A stretch of DNA of 64,000 bases from JAJYRX01 sp041655275 (GCA_041655275.1 JBBAFU010000003.1:1-64000); one strand, 5' to 3'. Shown: positions 42,447-51,543, counted from the first letter of the stretch. Numbers and translations are program-made. Notes: generated by a model not told the origin, from the sequence alone.

Positions 42447-42971
42447 TCAGGCGCGCAGGGCCTCTTTCTCACGCTCGCGCTCCCGTTTCCGAAGCCGCGT
42501 GCGGATGCGCTCCTGCTTGAGGCGCGAGAGATATTCGACGAAGACCTTGCCATCGAGATGATCGATCTCGTGCTGTACGCAGACCGCCAGCAAGCCGTCA
42601 GCCTCGAATTCGAAAGGTTTGCCGTGCTCATCCAGCGCCCTGACGCGCACCTGCGCCGCCCGCTCGACTTCGTCGAAGACCTCGGGCACCGACAGGCAGC
42701 CTTCTTCGTAGCGCTGGGTTTCCTCGCTCTTCCAGGTGATTTCGGGATTGATGAGCACAAGCAGCTTGTTGCCATCTTCGGAGACGTCGATGACGATGAC
42801 CCGCTCGTGGACGTCCACCTGTGTGGCTGCCAGACCGACGCCCGGTGCCGCATACATGGTTTCCGCCATGTCACGGACCAGCTTGCGGATGCGGTCGTCC
42901 ACCGTCGCCACCGGCGCCGCCGTCTTGTAGAGGCGCGGATCGGGGTAACACAATATCGGAAGCAAAGCCAT
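42447..42971 (-). CDS. def: Peptide deformylase
   Basis: Removes the N-formyl group from new proteins. It has 174 residues with the three motifs GVGLAATQ, EGCLSVPE and HEIDHLDGKVF. A basic tail ends it (RTRLRKREREREKEALRA). The start is ATG 42971; upstream codons in frame lack ATG. It diverges from dprA over 110 bp. Confidence 0.96.
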   Translation of the reverse strand: MALLPILCYPDPRLYKTAAPVATVDDRIRKLVRDMAETMYAAPGVGLAATQVDVHERVIVIDVSEDGNKLLVLINPEITWKSEETQRYEEGCLSVPEVFDEVERAAQVRVRALDEHGKPFEFEADGLLAVCVQHEIDHLDGKVFVEYLSRLKQERIRTRLRKREREREKEALRA

Positions 42972-43081
42972 TGCAGAAATCCATTCATTGACTGCCAACC
43001 CCTCTATGATAAAGCAATTGGGCATGATCTTTGTGTCCCGCCCTGCCTCGCCGGCCGGCCGGCCCCGTGCCACACTGGGGC

Positions 43082-44230
43082 ATGCCCCATATCATGACTT
43101 CGCAGGAATTACGCGCCTGGCTGCGTCTCTCGCTGGAGCCCGATCTGGGCCCCGTGCGCGGACGCGCCCTGCTCGCCCGCTTCGGCCTGCCTGAACAGAT
43201 CTACGCGGCCTCGCCCACGGCCCTGCGCAGCGTGATCCCGAAGCCACTGGCCCAGCAACTGCACCTGCCCCTGCCCGCCCAACAGGCACAGCGACTGGAG
43301 CAGGCCCTGCACTGGCTGGATGAACCCCGCCACCGCCTGCTCACGCTGGCGGACGCGGACTATCCGCCGGCCTTGCTCGACATGCCCGACCCGCCGCTGG
43401 TTCTTTATGCCATGGGCCGCCTGGATCTCCTGCGCCGGCCCTGCCTGGCCATGGTCGGCGCACGCGGCGCCACCCCCGGCGGCATGGCCAACGCCCATCA
43501 GTTTGCGCGCCGGCTGGCCGCCCTGGGATGGACCATCGTCAGCGGCCTGGCACAAGGCATAGACGCCGCCGCACATCAGGGCGCGCTCAGCCCGGGCAAG
43601 CGGGGCGGCAATACCATTGCGGTTCTGGGTACCGGCATGGACAAGACATACCCGTCCTGTCATCACGCACTCCTGCAGCGCATTGCCGCCGAAGGTCTGG
43701 TGCTCAGCGAGCTCGCACCCGGCACCCCCGTACGACGCCATCACTTTCCGCGCCGCAACCGCCTTGTTGCCGGGCTTGCCGCCGGGGTGCTCGTTGTCGA
43801 GGCCGGCCGCCACAGCGGCGCACTCATCACGGCCAGACTGGCCGGCGAGATGGGGCGCGATGTGCTTGCGATACCGGGGTCCATACATTCCCCCTTGTCG
43901 CGGGGCTGTCATGCCCTCATCCGCGATGGTGCGGCACTGGTCGAAACACTGGAGGACATTCGCGCAGCGCTGGCCGGACAGTGGCCGGCGCCAGGCCCGC
44001 TTGCAGGTATCACTGCGGAAGAGACCCGCAGCGGCGCAGAAAGCAGCCGCAGACCCGAGAACCTGCTCTGCCGGACGGTACTCGCGAACCTGGGTCATGA
44101 TCCACTGCATCCGGATGCGCTCATCGCCCGCAGCGGGCTTTCTGCGCGCCATGTGGCCACCGCCCTCGGCCGGCTCGAGGCCGACGGATGCGTGCAGCGC
44201 CTGGATGACGGCTGCTATCAGCAAGTCTGA
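43082..44230 (+). CDS. dprA: DNA processing protein DprA (Smf)
   Basis: Binds incoming single-stranded DNA and loads RecA during transformation. It has 382 residues with a Rossmann-like core: AMVGARGATPGGMANAHQFAR, IVSGLAQGIDAAAHQGAL, and FPRRNRLVAGLAAGVLVVEA followed by HSGALITARLAGEMGRD. A C-terminal winged helix follows (HPDALIARSGLSARHVATALGRLEADG). ATG 43082 follows GGGG; ATG 43094 is an alternative. CACACT just before could be a -10. It also occurs in non-competent bacteria. Confidence 0.92.
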   Translation: MPHIMTSQELRAWLRLSLEPDLGPVRGRALLARFGLPEQIYAASPTALRSVIPKPLAQQLHLPLPAQQAQRLEQALHWLDEPRHRLLTLADADYPPALLDMPDPPLVLYAMGRLDLLRRPCLAMVGARGATPGGMANAHQFARRLAALGWTIVSGLAQGIDAAAHQGALSPGKRGGNTIAVLGTGMDKTYPSCHHALLQRIAAEGLVLSELAPGTPVRRHHFPRRNRLVAGLAAGVLVVEAGRHSGALITARLAGEMGRDVLAIPGSIHSPLSRGCHALIRDGAALVETLEDIRAALAGQWPAPGPLAGITAEETRSGAESSRRPENLLCRTVLANLGHDPLHPDALIARSGLSARHVATALGRLEADGCVQRLDDGCYQQV

Positions 44231-44298
44231 AGCGGTATGATAGGCGCGAAAGTCCTGCCCCAGCCCCGGGGCGGGCACCGCTCTGTCAGGAACACATC

Positions 44299-45204
44299 AT
44301 GGACTTCCCTCGCTCCGTCAAGATTGTCGAAGTGTCGCCCCGCGACGGCCTTCAGAATGAAAAGGTCAGCATTCCGGTCAACACCAAGATCACCCTGGTC
44401 GATCGCCTGAGCGCGGCCGGTTTCGTCAATATCGAGGCCGTTTCCTTTGTCTCGCCCAAATGGGTGCCGCAGATGGCCGACGGTGCCGAGGTCATGGCGG
44501 GTATACAGCGTCGGCCCGGCACCATCTATTCGGCACTCACACCCAACATGAAGGGTTTCGAGGCGGCGCGCGCCGCCGGCATGGATGAAGTCGTCATCTT
44601 CGCGGCGGCCAGTGAAACCTTTTCCCGCAAGAACATCAACTGCTCGATTGCGGAGTCCGTCGCCCGCTTCGAACCCGTGGCACAGGCCGCGAAGGATGCC
44701 GGCATCCGCCTGCGCGCCAGCGTCAGCTGCGCCCTGGACTGCCCGTATGAAGGGCCCACACCGGTGGAGGCCGTGGCCGATCTGGTGAAACGCATGCTCG
44801 CCCTGGGCTGCGACGAGATCGACATTGCCGACACCATAGGCACGGGAACGCCGTCGCGCGTCCATCGTGTCATGAAGACCGTGACCGAGCTGGCCGACCC
44901 GGCCATCTTCTCGGGCCACTTCCACGACACCTATGGTCAGGCGCTCGCCAACATCCTTGCGTCCATGCAGGCGGGCATCAGCATTTTCCACAGCTCGGCC
45001 GCCGGTCTGGGCGGCTGCCCCTACGCCAAGGGCGCCACAGGCAACGTCGCTACCGAAGATGTGCTCTACATGATGCAGGGCATGGGTGTGGAAACCGGCA
45101 TCGATCTGGATGCCGTGGTGGACATCGGCCAGTGGATTGCCGGCGAGCTGGGCCGCCGGCCCGACAGCCGGGCCGGCAACGCACTCGCGGCACGCAAGGC
45201 CTAG
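44299..45204 (+). CDS. Hydroxymethylglutaryl-CoA lyase
   Basis: Cleaves HMG-CoA to acetyl-CoA and acetoacetate, the last step of leucine/isovalerate breakdown. It has 301 residues with VSPRDGLQNE near the start, ASVSCALDCPYEGPT, the metal-site GHFHDTYGQALAN, and GLGGCPYAKGATGNVATEDV, the active-site cysteine signature. The remaining leucine-degradation genes are not adjacent. Confidence 0.93.
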   Translation: MDFPRSVKIVEVSPRDGLQNEKVSIPVNTKITLVDRLSAAGFVNIEAVSFVSPKWVPQMADGAEVMAGIQRRPGTIYSALTPNMKGFEAARAAGMDEVVIFAAASETFSRKNINCSIAESVARFEPVAQAAKDAGIRLRASVSCALDCPYEGPTPVEAVADLVKRMLALGCDEIDIADTIGTGTPSRVHRVMKTVTELADPAIFSGHFHDTYGQALANILASMQAGISIFHSSAAGLGGCPYAKGATGNVATEDVLYMMQGMGVETGIDLDAVVDIGQWIAGELGRRPDSRAGNALAARKA

Positions 45205-45227
45205 ACGGGTTTCCCTGGCGCACCCGA

Positions 45228-46244
45228 CTAACGAATCGGCAAGCTGTACATCAGCCCGCCATCGCGGTGCAGGGCATTCAGCCCGCGCCCGATCTGCAGC
45301 GGGCTGCCCTTGCCCACGGTGCGCTCGAAGCTTTCACCATAGTTGCCCACCTGGCGAATGATGTTGTAGGCCCAGTCATCGTCCAGGCCCAGCCAGGCGC
45401 CCGCGCCGCTGATGCTGCCCAGCAGACGCCGTACATCGGGATTGTCGCTGTCACGCATGGCGTCGACATTTTCCGAAGTAATGCCCAGCTCCTCGGCACC
45501 CACCATGGCCTGCAGGGACCACTTCACCACGTTCAGCCAGGCGTCATCGCCCTGACGCACGAAGGGCCCCAGCGGCTCCTTGGAAATGATGTCGGGCAGC
45601 ACCATGTAGTCGTCCGGATTCTCCATCTTCGAGACCCGGATGGACGCCAGACCGGACGCATCGGTGGTGAACACGTCGCAGCGCCCGCCGGCAAACGCAT
45701 TCACGACCTCGTTGAACTGATCGAATACCACCGGCGTATAGCTGATGTTGTGCGCACGCGCCCAGTCGGCCATGTTGTTCTCGTTGGATGTGCCCGTCTG
45801 CATGCAGATGGTTGCACCATCAAGCTCTCCGGCATGCTGCACACCCAGCTCGCGACGCACGAGAAAGCCCTGACCGTCGTAGAAATTGACGCCGGCGGCA
45901 ATGATGCCCAGCGAGGCATCGCGCTGCATGGTCACGGAAGTATTGCGCGTCAGCACGTCCACTTCTCCCGACTGCAGGGCCGTGAAACGCTGCTGGGCAT
46001 TCAGGGGTACAGGGCTGATGCGCGAGGCATCTCCCAGTACCGCCGCCGCGATGGCGCGGCACATGTCCACATCCAGGCCCTGCCACTCACCTTTGGAATC
46101 AGGTGCAGAGAAGCCGGCAAAGCCGGTGGTGACGCCACAGTGCAGGCGACCGCGTTCCTTCACGATGGACAGGGTATCGGCATGGGCCAGCTGCCCTGCA
46201 AACGCAAGGGACAGGCCGGCAAGCAAAAGATTCAGGCGACGCAT
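45228..46244 (-). CDS. Amino-acid ABC transporter substrate-binding protein (AapJ type, orphan)
   Basis: Periplasmic binding protein of family 3, 338 residues, with a signal peptide ending near QLAHAD (about residue 22). It has CGVTTGFAGFSAPDSKGEWQG, DVDMCRAIAAAVLG, and FDQFNEVVNAFAGGRCDVFTTDASGL, typical of the AapJ/general L-amino-acid group. GGGAGG precedes ATG 46244. No permease or ATPase is adjacent, so it may serve a system elsewhere. It lies 68 nt after the PaaK-like ligase on the same strand. Confidence 0.87.
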   Translation of the reverse strand: MRRLNLLLAGLSLAFAGQLAHADTLSIVKERGRLHCGVTTGFAGFSAPDSKGEWQGLDVDMCRAIAAAVLGDASRISPVPLNAQQRFTALQSGEVDVLTRNTSVTMQRDASLGIIAAGVNFYDGQGFLVRRELGVQHAGELDGATICMQTGTSNENNMADWARAHNISYTPVVFDQFNEVVNAFAGGRCDVFTTDASGLASIRVSKMENPDDYMVLPDIISKEPLGPFVRQGDDAWLNVVKWSLQAMVGAEELGITSENVDAMRDSDNPDVRRLLGSISGAGAWLGLDDDWAYNIIRQVGNYGESFERTVGKGSPLQIGRGLNALHRDGGLMYSLPIR

Positions 46245-46312
46245 GGAAAACCTCCCGGATCAGGCAAGAACTCGACGACGACATGATAGCGCGCAGCTGT
46301 CACTCGCGGTTG

Positions 46313-47584
46313 TCACTCATAGCTGCGCTGATCATCGATCACCTTGCCGTCATTGGGCAGGGCATCGGACGTCACGGCGCTCACCTCGGCCCTGAGCTTG
46401 GTCACCTCGCGCACGCTGGCGGCAATATCGGCGAGCAGGCTGTCCGAAGGCGCATCCAGCACGACTTTCAGCAGCATCCGGTCATTGCCCGTCTCGCCAC
46501 TGATCTCCAGCCGCGCCGCCTGTATGGCCGGATGGCGCGCCACGATCTGGGCCACCTGGCCGGGCTGGACAAACATGCCCCTGACCTTGGTGGTCTGGTC
46601 CGCACGCCCCATCCAGCCACGGATACGTACGTTGCTGCGCCCGCAGGGCGAGAGCCCGGGCAGGACGGCCGACAGATCGCCCGTGCCGAAGCGCACCAGC
46701 GGATAGTCGGGATTGAGCGTGGTCACGACCACCTCGCCCACCTCGCCATCCGGAACGGGATCATTCGTTCCCGGGCGCACGATTTCGAGGATCAGATCCT
46801 CATTGAGCACCAGGCCTTCGCGTGCCGGGGTCTCGTAGGCGACCATGCCCAGGTCGGCGCTGCCATAGGCCTGATAGGCATCCACGCCGCGCTCGGCCAG
46901 CCAGGCCTGCAACGACGGCGGGAAAGCTTCGCCGGACACGAGCGCACAGCGCAGTGACAGCGCGCGCTCCATTTCGGCTGCCCTCTCGAGGATGATGCGC
47001 AGGAAGCTGGGCGTGCCGGCATAGACGGTCGGGCGCAGATCGACCATGGCCTGAACCTGCTGTTCCGTCTGGCCGGTACCGGCCGGGAACACGGTACAGC
47101 CCATGGCATGGCCGGCCGTTTCCATCATGGAGCCGGCCGGTGTGAAGTGATACGAAAAGGCGTTGTGGATCAGATCGCCGCGCCGGCACCCGGCAGCGTA
47201 GAGCGCGCGCGCAAACCCCCAGTAGTCCGGCCGGCTGCCTTCAGGCTCGTAGATGGGGCCCGGCGATGCAAACACCCGGCGCGCCTGCCCCCAGCCAATG
47301 GTCGAAAATCCGCCGAACACGCGCATCCGCTCGGCATCCGTGCCGGCCACACGCTCATCATGACGCGCCAGCTGCAGACTGAGCAAATTACTCTTGCGCA
47401 ACACCGGAATAGTGGCCAGGTGTGCGCGTGTCACAATGCTGGACGCGTCGATGCCTTCCAGCTGTTCGGCAATGGCCGGTGCCTTGGCGACGGCCTGTTC
47501 CAGCGTGTACGGCAGCAGGCGCATCAGCCGGTCTTCACGCTCCTGCGGTTCGACAGCCTCGCGGCCCTCATAGTATGTTGTCAT
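46313..47584 (-). CDS. PaaK-like acyl-CoA (phenylacetate-type) ligase
   Basis: Adenylate-forming CoA ligase of 423 residues, close to phenylacetate-CoA ligase in size. It shows AYGSADLGMVAYET (A5-like) and YPLVRFGTGDLSAVLPG, then RIRGWMGRADQTTKVRGMFVQPGQVAQI. The substrate is probably an aromatic or short acid. No paa catabolic genes adjoin. It diverges from gdhA across a 180-bp control region and may be read with the binding-protein gene downstream. Confidence 0.83.
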   Translation of the reverse strand: MTTYYEGREAVEPQEREDRLMRLLPYTLEQAVAKAPAIAEQLEGIDASSIVTRAHLATIPVLRKSNLLSLQLARHDERVAGTDAERMRVFGGFSTIGWGQARRVFASPGPIYEPEGSRPDYWGFARALYAAGCRRGDLIHNAFSYHFTPAGSMMETAGHAMGCTVFPAGTGQTEQQVQAMVDLRPTVYAGTPSFLRIILERAAEMERALSLRCALVSGEAFPPSLQAWLAERGVDAYQAYGSADLGMVAYETPAREGLVLNEDLILEIVRPGTNDPVPDGEVGEVVVTTLNPDYPLVRFGTGDLSAVLPGLSPCGRSNVRIRGWMGRADQTTKVRGMFVQPGQVAQIVARHPAIQAARLEISGETGNDRMLLKVVLDAPSDSLLADIAASVREVTKLRAEVSAVTSDALPNDGKVIDDQRSYE

Positions 47585-47623
47585 GATTTCTCCCGAATTG
47601 AATCAGGCTATTCCCGGAGGAAC

Positions 47624-47647
47624 GATGATGCCCCTTCCGGCATCATC
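47624..47647. promoter_or_regulatory. 9-bp inverted repeat before gdhA
   Basis: GATGATGCC (47624-47632) and GGCATCATC (47639-47647) are exact complements, with six bases between. They cover the -35 side of the TAAAAT hexamer (47660-47665), the best -10 of gdhA, and could be an operator. A regulator is not assigned. Confidence 0.4.
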
Positions 47648-47693
47648 GCCATTCAGTACTAAAATAAACAGTCCCGCCCAGAAAGCATTGCCC

Positions 47694-47726
47694 GGTCCTG
47701 CGATGTCTGTCTGCACCATCGGGACC
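47694..47726 (+). other. Stem-loop in the gdhA leader
   Basis: GGTCC-TG-CGATG pairs with CATCG-GGACC, giving ten pairs with a two-base bulge and an 11-nt loop. A T-rich segment (47731-47746) follows before the start at 47765. The order (stem-loop, then U-rich) suggests an attenuator or leader element. The U-run is interrupted, so termination would be weak. Confidence 0.4.
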
Positions 47727-47764
47727 CCAATTTTCATCATTTTCATAAAACAGAGGTCCGAAAC

Positions 47765-49054
47765 ATGCCAGAACAACCCGCGCCTGCGCTGCCGTCCTAC
47801 CTGAATCCGCACGAGCCTGGTCCCTGGGGCAACTATCTGGAGCAGGTGGATCGCGTCGCCCCGTATCTGGGCCGCCTGTCACGCTGGCTGGACGCGCTCA
47901 AACATCCCCGTCGCACAATGATAGTCGATGTCCCGGTCGAGCTCGACAACGGCAGCATCGCCCATTTCGAAGGCTACCGGGTCCAGCACAGCATGGCGCG
48001 TGGTCCCGGCAAGGGCGGCGTACGCTACCACCAGGATGTCACGCTGTCCGAAGTGATGGCGCTGTCCGCCTGGATGTCGATCAAGAGCGCGGCAGTCAAC
48101 ATTCCCTTCGGCGGCGCCAAGGGTGGTGTGCGCATCGATCCGCGCCAGTTCTCGCAGCGCGAGATGGAGCGGGTGACGCGTCGCTACATCAGCGAGATCG
48201 GTATGATCATCGGTCCGCATCAGGACATCCCCGCACCGGACGTCAACACCAACGGGCAGACGATGGCGTGGATGATGGACACCTATTCCACGAATGCCGG
48301 CGTGACCGTTCCCGGCGTGGTCACAGGCAAGCCGATCGAGATCGGCGGCAGTCTGGGGCGCATCGAAGCCACCGGCAGAGGCGTGTTTGTCGTCGCCAAC
48401 GGCGCCATGCGTGATGCCGGCATGTCGCTGAGCGGCGCGCGCGTCGCCATCCAGGGCCTGGGCAATGTGGGTGGCACGGCCGCCAGCCTGTTCCACGAGG
48501 CCGGTGCCCGCATCATCGCCGTCTACGATCACACAGGCGTGGTGTACCGCGACACGGGGCTGGATGTTCCCGCGCTGCGCGCCCACGTGCAGGAAACCGG
48601 CGGTGTCGCCGGATTCGGCGCGGCCGATACCCTGAGTGCCGAGGCATTCTGGGCGCTGAAGACCGACGTCCTGATCCCGGCGGCGCTCGAAGGCCAGATC
48701 ACCGCCGCCAACGCCGGCACCATCCAGGCACGACTGATCATCGAGGGCGCCAATGGCCCGACGACGCCGGCAGCCGACGACATCCTCACCGACAAGGGCA
48801 TCACCGTGGTGCCGGATGTGCTCGCCAATGCCGGCGGCGTCACGGTCAGCTATTTCGAATGGGTGCAGAACAGCACGGCCTTCTACTGGAGCGAGGCTGA
48901 GATCAACGAACGGCTGGATGTCATCATGCGTGATGCCTATGCCGCGATTTCAGCCACGGCCGCCGAGCACGGCGTCAGCCTGCGCACGGCCTGCTTCATC
49001 ACGGCCTGCACGCGCATTCTGGAGGCGCACCGCATCCGCGGCCTCTTTCCCTGA
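47765..49054 (+). CDS. gdhA: Glutamate dehydrogenase
   Basis: Interconverts glutamate and 2-oxoglutarate plus ammonia. It has 429 residues with the catalytic-lysine region MARGPGKGGVRYH and FGGAKGGVRIDP. The signature IPAPDVNTNGQTMAWMMDTY and the NAD-domain loop IQGLGNVGGTAA are also present. The form matches the NAD-linked Gdh of Leu/Glu/Val type rather than the large GDH. It heads a region of amino-acid uptake and amine oxidation genes. Confidence 0.93.
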   Translation: MPEQPAPALPSYLNPHEPGPWGNYLEQVDRVAPYLGRLSRWLDALKHPRRTMIVDVPVELDNGSIAHFEGYRVQHSMARGPGKGGVRYHQDVTLSEVMALSAWMSIKSAAVNIPFGGAKGGVRIDPRQFSQREMERVTRRYISEIGMIIGPHQDIPAPDVNTNGQTMAWMMDTYSTNAGVTVPGVVTGKPIEIGGSLGRIEATGRGVFVVANGAMRDAGMSLSGARVAIQGLGNVGGTAASLFHEAGARIIAVYDHTGVVYRDTGLDVPALRAHVQETGGVAGFGAADTLSAEAFWALKTDVLIPAALEGQITAANAGTIQARLIIEGANGPTTPAADDILTDKGITVVPDVLANAGGVTVSYFEWVQNSTAFYWSEAEINERLDVIMRDAYAAISATAAEHGVSLRTACFITACTRILEAHRIRGLFP

Positions 49055-49126
49055 GAGTCCCCGAGAGCGCCGGGCAATGGCTGACTAAGGGTCATCCCCG
49101 TTTCCTTCCACCGGGCTTAGAGGCTA

Positions 49127-49155
49127 GCATGGTGCCGTGCACAACAGCACCATGC
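49127..49155. promoter_or_regulatory. 9-bp inverted repeat upstream of the ABC operon
   Basis: GCATGGTGC (49127-49135) and GCACCATGC (49147-49155) are exact complements separated by 11 nt. TAGCAT at 49125-49130 could be a -10. A near-repeat GCGTTCAAAC/GCGCTCAAAC lies at 49175 and 49188. The position is right for a control site for the operon that starts at 49216. Confidence 0.4.
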
Positions 49156-49215
49156 CGCCCCGCTCCATAGCAGAGCGTTCAAACAGGGCGCTCAAACACC
49201 CGATCAGGAGGAAAA

Positions 49216-50004
49216 ATGAAACTTGTACAGAAATGGATGGCCCTAGCAACGTTTGCGTTCGCCATGGCCGGCGTCGGCCCGGCCCAGGCCAATGAGGTCA
49301 CCGACATCGTGAAGCGCGGCGAGTTGCGCGTGGCGGTGCAGACTTCGGGCCCCCTGATGAGCTTCATCAACAAGCAGGGCGAGCGCACCGGTCTGGCCGT
49401 GGAAATCGTGAAACGCATGGCCGACGACATGGGCGTCAAGCTGGTCATGCAGGACTATGACTGGAAGGGCCTGATCCCGGCACTCACGTCCGGCAAGGTG
49501 GACCTGATCGCCGCCGACATGACGCCTACACCGGAACGCGCCATCCAGGTGCTGTTCTCGCGCCCGGTCTTCTTCGCTGAAACCGTCGCGGTCGCCAAGG
49601 CGGATGCGCCCTACACCAAGTGGCAGGATCTGAACGCCGACAAACTGCAGGTCGGCGCACTCGGGGCCAGCACCTATGCCGAGGCCGGACACAAGATGCT
49701 GCCCAGGGCCACGATCAAGGAATATTCCGGTGGCAGCGCACCCGTGGGCCAGGCCATATCCACGGGCCGCGTCGATGGCGGCATCATGGCACGCAGCACG
49801 GCCGAGCAATTCCTGGTCGACTTCGGCAACCTGAAGATTCTCGAAGGCACCATGGTTGATGAGCCGCTGGCGTTTGCCGTGCAGTCCAACGCCATCAACC
49901 TGAAGTTCTGGCTCGACAACTGGGTCATCATGCGTGAAGGGGATCGCAGCCTGCAGGCCATGATCGACTACTGGTACTCGACCGACTGGAAGAAAGATAA
50001 CTGA
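49216..50004 (+). CDS. Amino-acid ABC transporter substrate-binding protein (family 3)
   Basis: Periplasmic binding protein of 262 residues. The signal peptide ends near GPAQAN (residue 25). It shows ELRVAVQTSGPLMSFINKQG and GLAVEIVKRMADDMG. It has a strong ribosome site, AGGAGG, six bases before the ATG. It is the first gene of a four-gene operon (binding protein, ATPase, two permeases) plus an oxidoreductase. The specificity (basic, polar or amine) cannot be read. Confidence 0.88.
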   Translation: MKLVQKWMALATFAFAMAGVGPAQANEVTDIVKRGELRVAVQTSGPLMSFINKQGERTGLAVEIVKRMADDMGVKLVMQDYDWKGLIPALTSGKVDLIAADMTPTPERAIQVLFSRPVFFAETVAVAKADAPYTKWQDLNADKLQVGALGASTYAEAGHKMLPRATIKEYSGGSAPVGQAISTGRVDGGIMARSTAEQFLVDFGNLKILEGTMVDEPLAFAVQSNAINLKFWLDNWVIMREGDRSLQAMIDYWYSTDWKKDN

Positions 50005-50828
50005 TGGCCGATCCGGCCATTGACGTACCGACGGCATCCGGCACTCACGCCGGATTGCCGTCACCCCAGGCTTCGGAAGCCCCTCTGGCCGTCATCGAGG
50101 CGGTCAGCAAATCCTTCCCCATTGCCGGAACCCAGCGCCGCCACCAGGCGCTGGATCGCGTGTCGCTGGCGCTGGCACGCGGCGAGGTACTGGTCATCAT
50201 CGGCCCCTCGGGTTCGGGCAAGAGCACCCTGCTCAGAACCATGAACGCGCTCGAACGCGTCGACAGCGGGCGCATCACCATAGACGGCACCGTACTCACC
50301 GACAGGGGCACGGACCTGAATGCCCTGCGCGCGCGCGTGGGCATGGTGTTCCAGCACTTCAACCTGTTCCGGCACCGCAGCGTGCTCGACAACATCGTGC
50401 TGCCGCAATGCGCGGTGCTGAAGCGCCCGCGCGCAAAGGCACTGGCCCATGCGCAGGAATTGCTCGAACGGATACATATTGCCGAACTGGCACAACGCTA
50501 TCCGTCCGAGCTGTCCGGCGGACAGCAGCAACGCGTGGCCATTGCAAGGGCACTGGCCATGGACCCCGTGCTCATGCTGTTCGACGAGGCCACTTCCGCG
50601 CTGGACCCAGAAACCGTGGGCGGCGTGCTCGATCTGATGAAATCTCTGGCGCTGGGCGGCATGACCATGGCCGTGGTCACGCATGAAATGGGCTTTGCCC
50701 GTGAAGTGGCCGACCGGGTGATCTTCATGGATGCCGGTCGTATCGTGGAAGAAGGCCCGCCCCACCACATCTTCGAACAGCCCGAAGAACCGCGCACACG
50801 CGAATTCCTGGAGCAGATCCTGTGGTAG
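50004..50828 (+). CDS. Polar amino-acid ABC transporter ATP-binding protein (GlnQ type)
   Basis: 274 residues with Walker A GPSGSGKST, the signature LSGGQQQRVAIARAL, Walker B LMLFDEATSALDPE and the H-loop VTHEMGFA. The N-terminal 30 residues are an extra tail. ATG 50004 shares a base with the preceding TGA (TGATG), so translation is coupled. Best match is the GlnQ/HisP/ArtP ATPase set. Confidence 0.93.
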   Translation: MADPAIDVPTASGTHAGLPSPQASEAPLAVIEAVSKSFPIAGTQRRHQALDRVSLALARGEVLVIIGPSGSGKSTLLRTMNALERVDSGRITIDGTVLTDRGTDLNALRARVGMVFQHFNLFRHRSVLDNIVLPQCAVLKRPRAKALAHAQELLERIHIAELAQRYPSELSGGQQQRVAIARALAMDPVLMLFDEATSALDPETVGGVLDLMKSLALGGMTMAVVTHEMGFAREVADRVIFMDAGRIVEEGPPHHIFEQPEEPRTREFLEQILW

Positions 50829-50841
50829 AGGGAACAGGACA

Positions 50842-51543
50842 GTGACGACCTGGCTGCTCGATTACTACAACTGGCGCGTCGTCGCGCTCTATCTGGACGA
50901 GTTCAGCCGGGGGCTGATGGCCACCCTGAACATCTCGGCCATCGCGCTCGTGCTGTCACTCATCATCGGCACCGGGCTGGCGCTGGCGCGCATGTCCACG
51001 CGTCCGCTGATCTGGCGCCCGGTGGCGGCCTACATCCAGTTCATCCGCGCCACGCCCCTGCTGGTGCAGATCTACATCGTCTACTACGCCCTGCCCTACC
51101 TGCTGCCATTCACCCTGCGCTGGGACGAAATGTGGCTGGGTATCTTTGCCCTGGTACTGCATACCGCCCCCTACATGGGCGAGATCCTGCGCGTGGGCTT
51201 TGAATCCGTGCCCCAGGGGCAGGTGGAGGGCGCCAAGGCCGTGGGCATGAATGCCCTGCAACGCCTGCGCTACGTCATCCTGCCCCAGGGCTTCGTGAAC
51301 ACCGTACCACCGCTGCTGGGGCAGACCGCCATCCTCATCAAGGACACCTCCCTGCTCTCGCTGATCACGGTATTCGAACTGCTTTCCGCCGGCATGATCA
51401 TGAACAGCCAGCGCATCATGCCCACCGAAAGCTTCATGACCGTCGCCGCCGGCTACCTGCTCATCTACGCCCTCATGCTGGTCCTGTCGGGCTGGGTCAG
51501 CAGACGCCTGTCGGGCCCGGCCTGGAGTGTGCGCCAGCCATGA
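50842..51543 (+). CDS. Amino-acid ABC transporter permease (HisMQ type), first
   Basis: 233 residues with about five membrane segments and the permease loop EGAKAVGMNALQRLRYVILPQG. IQFIRATPLLVQIYIVYYALPY is the usual N-terminal segment. The start is GTG 50842. It overlaps the next permease by four bases, so the two likely form a heterodimer. Confidence 0.9.
   Translation: MTTWLLDYYNWRVVALYLDEFSRGLMATLNISAIALVLSLIIGTGLALARMSTRPLIWRPVAAYIQFIRATPLLVQIYIVYYALPYLLPFTLRWDEMWLGIFALVLHTAPYMGEILRVGFESVPQGQVEGAKAVGMNALQRLRYVILPQGFVNTVPPLLGQTAILIKDTSLLSLITVFELLSAGMIMNSQRIMPTESFMTVAAGYLLIYALMLVLSGWVSRRLSGPAWSVRQP

Noticed and set aside
34722..44230. A natural-competence locus (comF plus dprA)
   Set aside because: The two genes are 7.6 kb apart in unrelated operons, and both occur in non-competent bacteria; no comEA, comEC or pilus genes are here.
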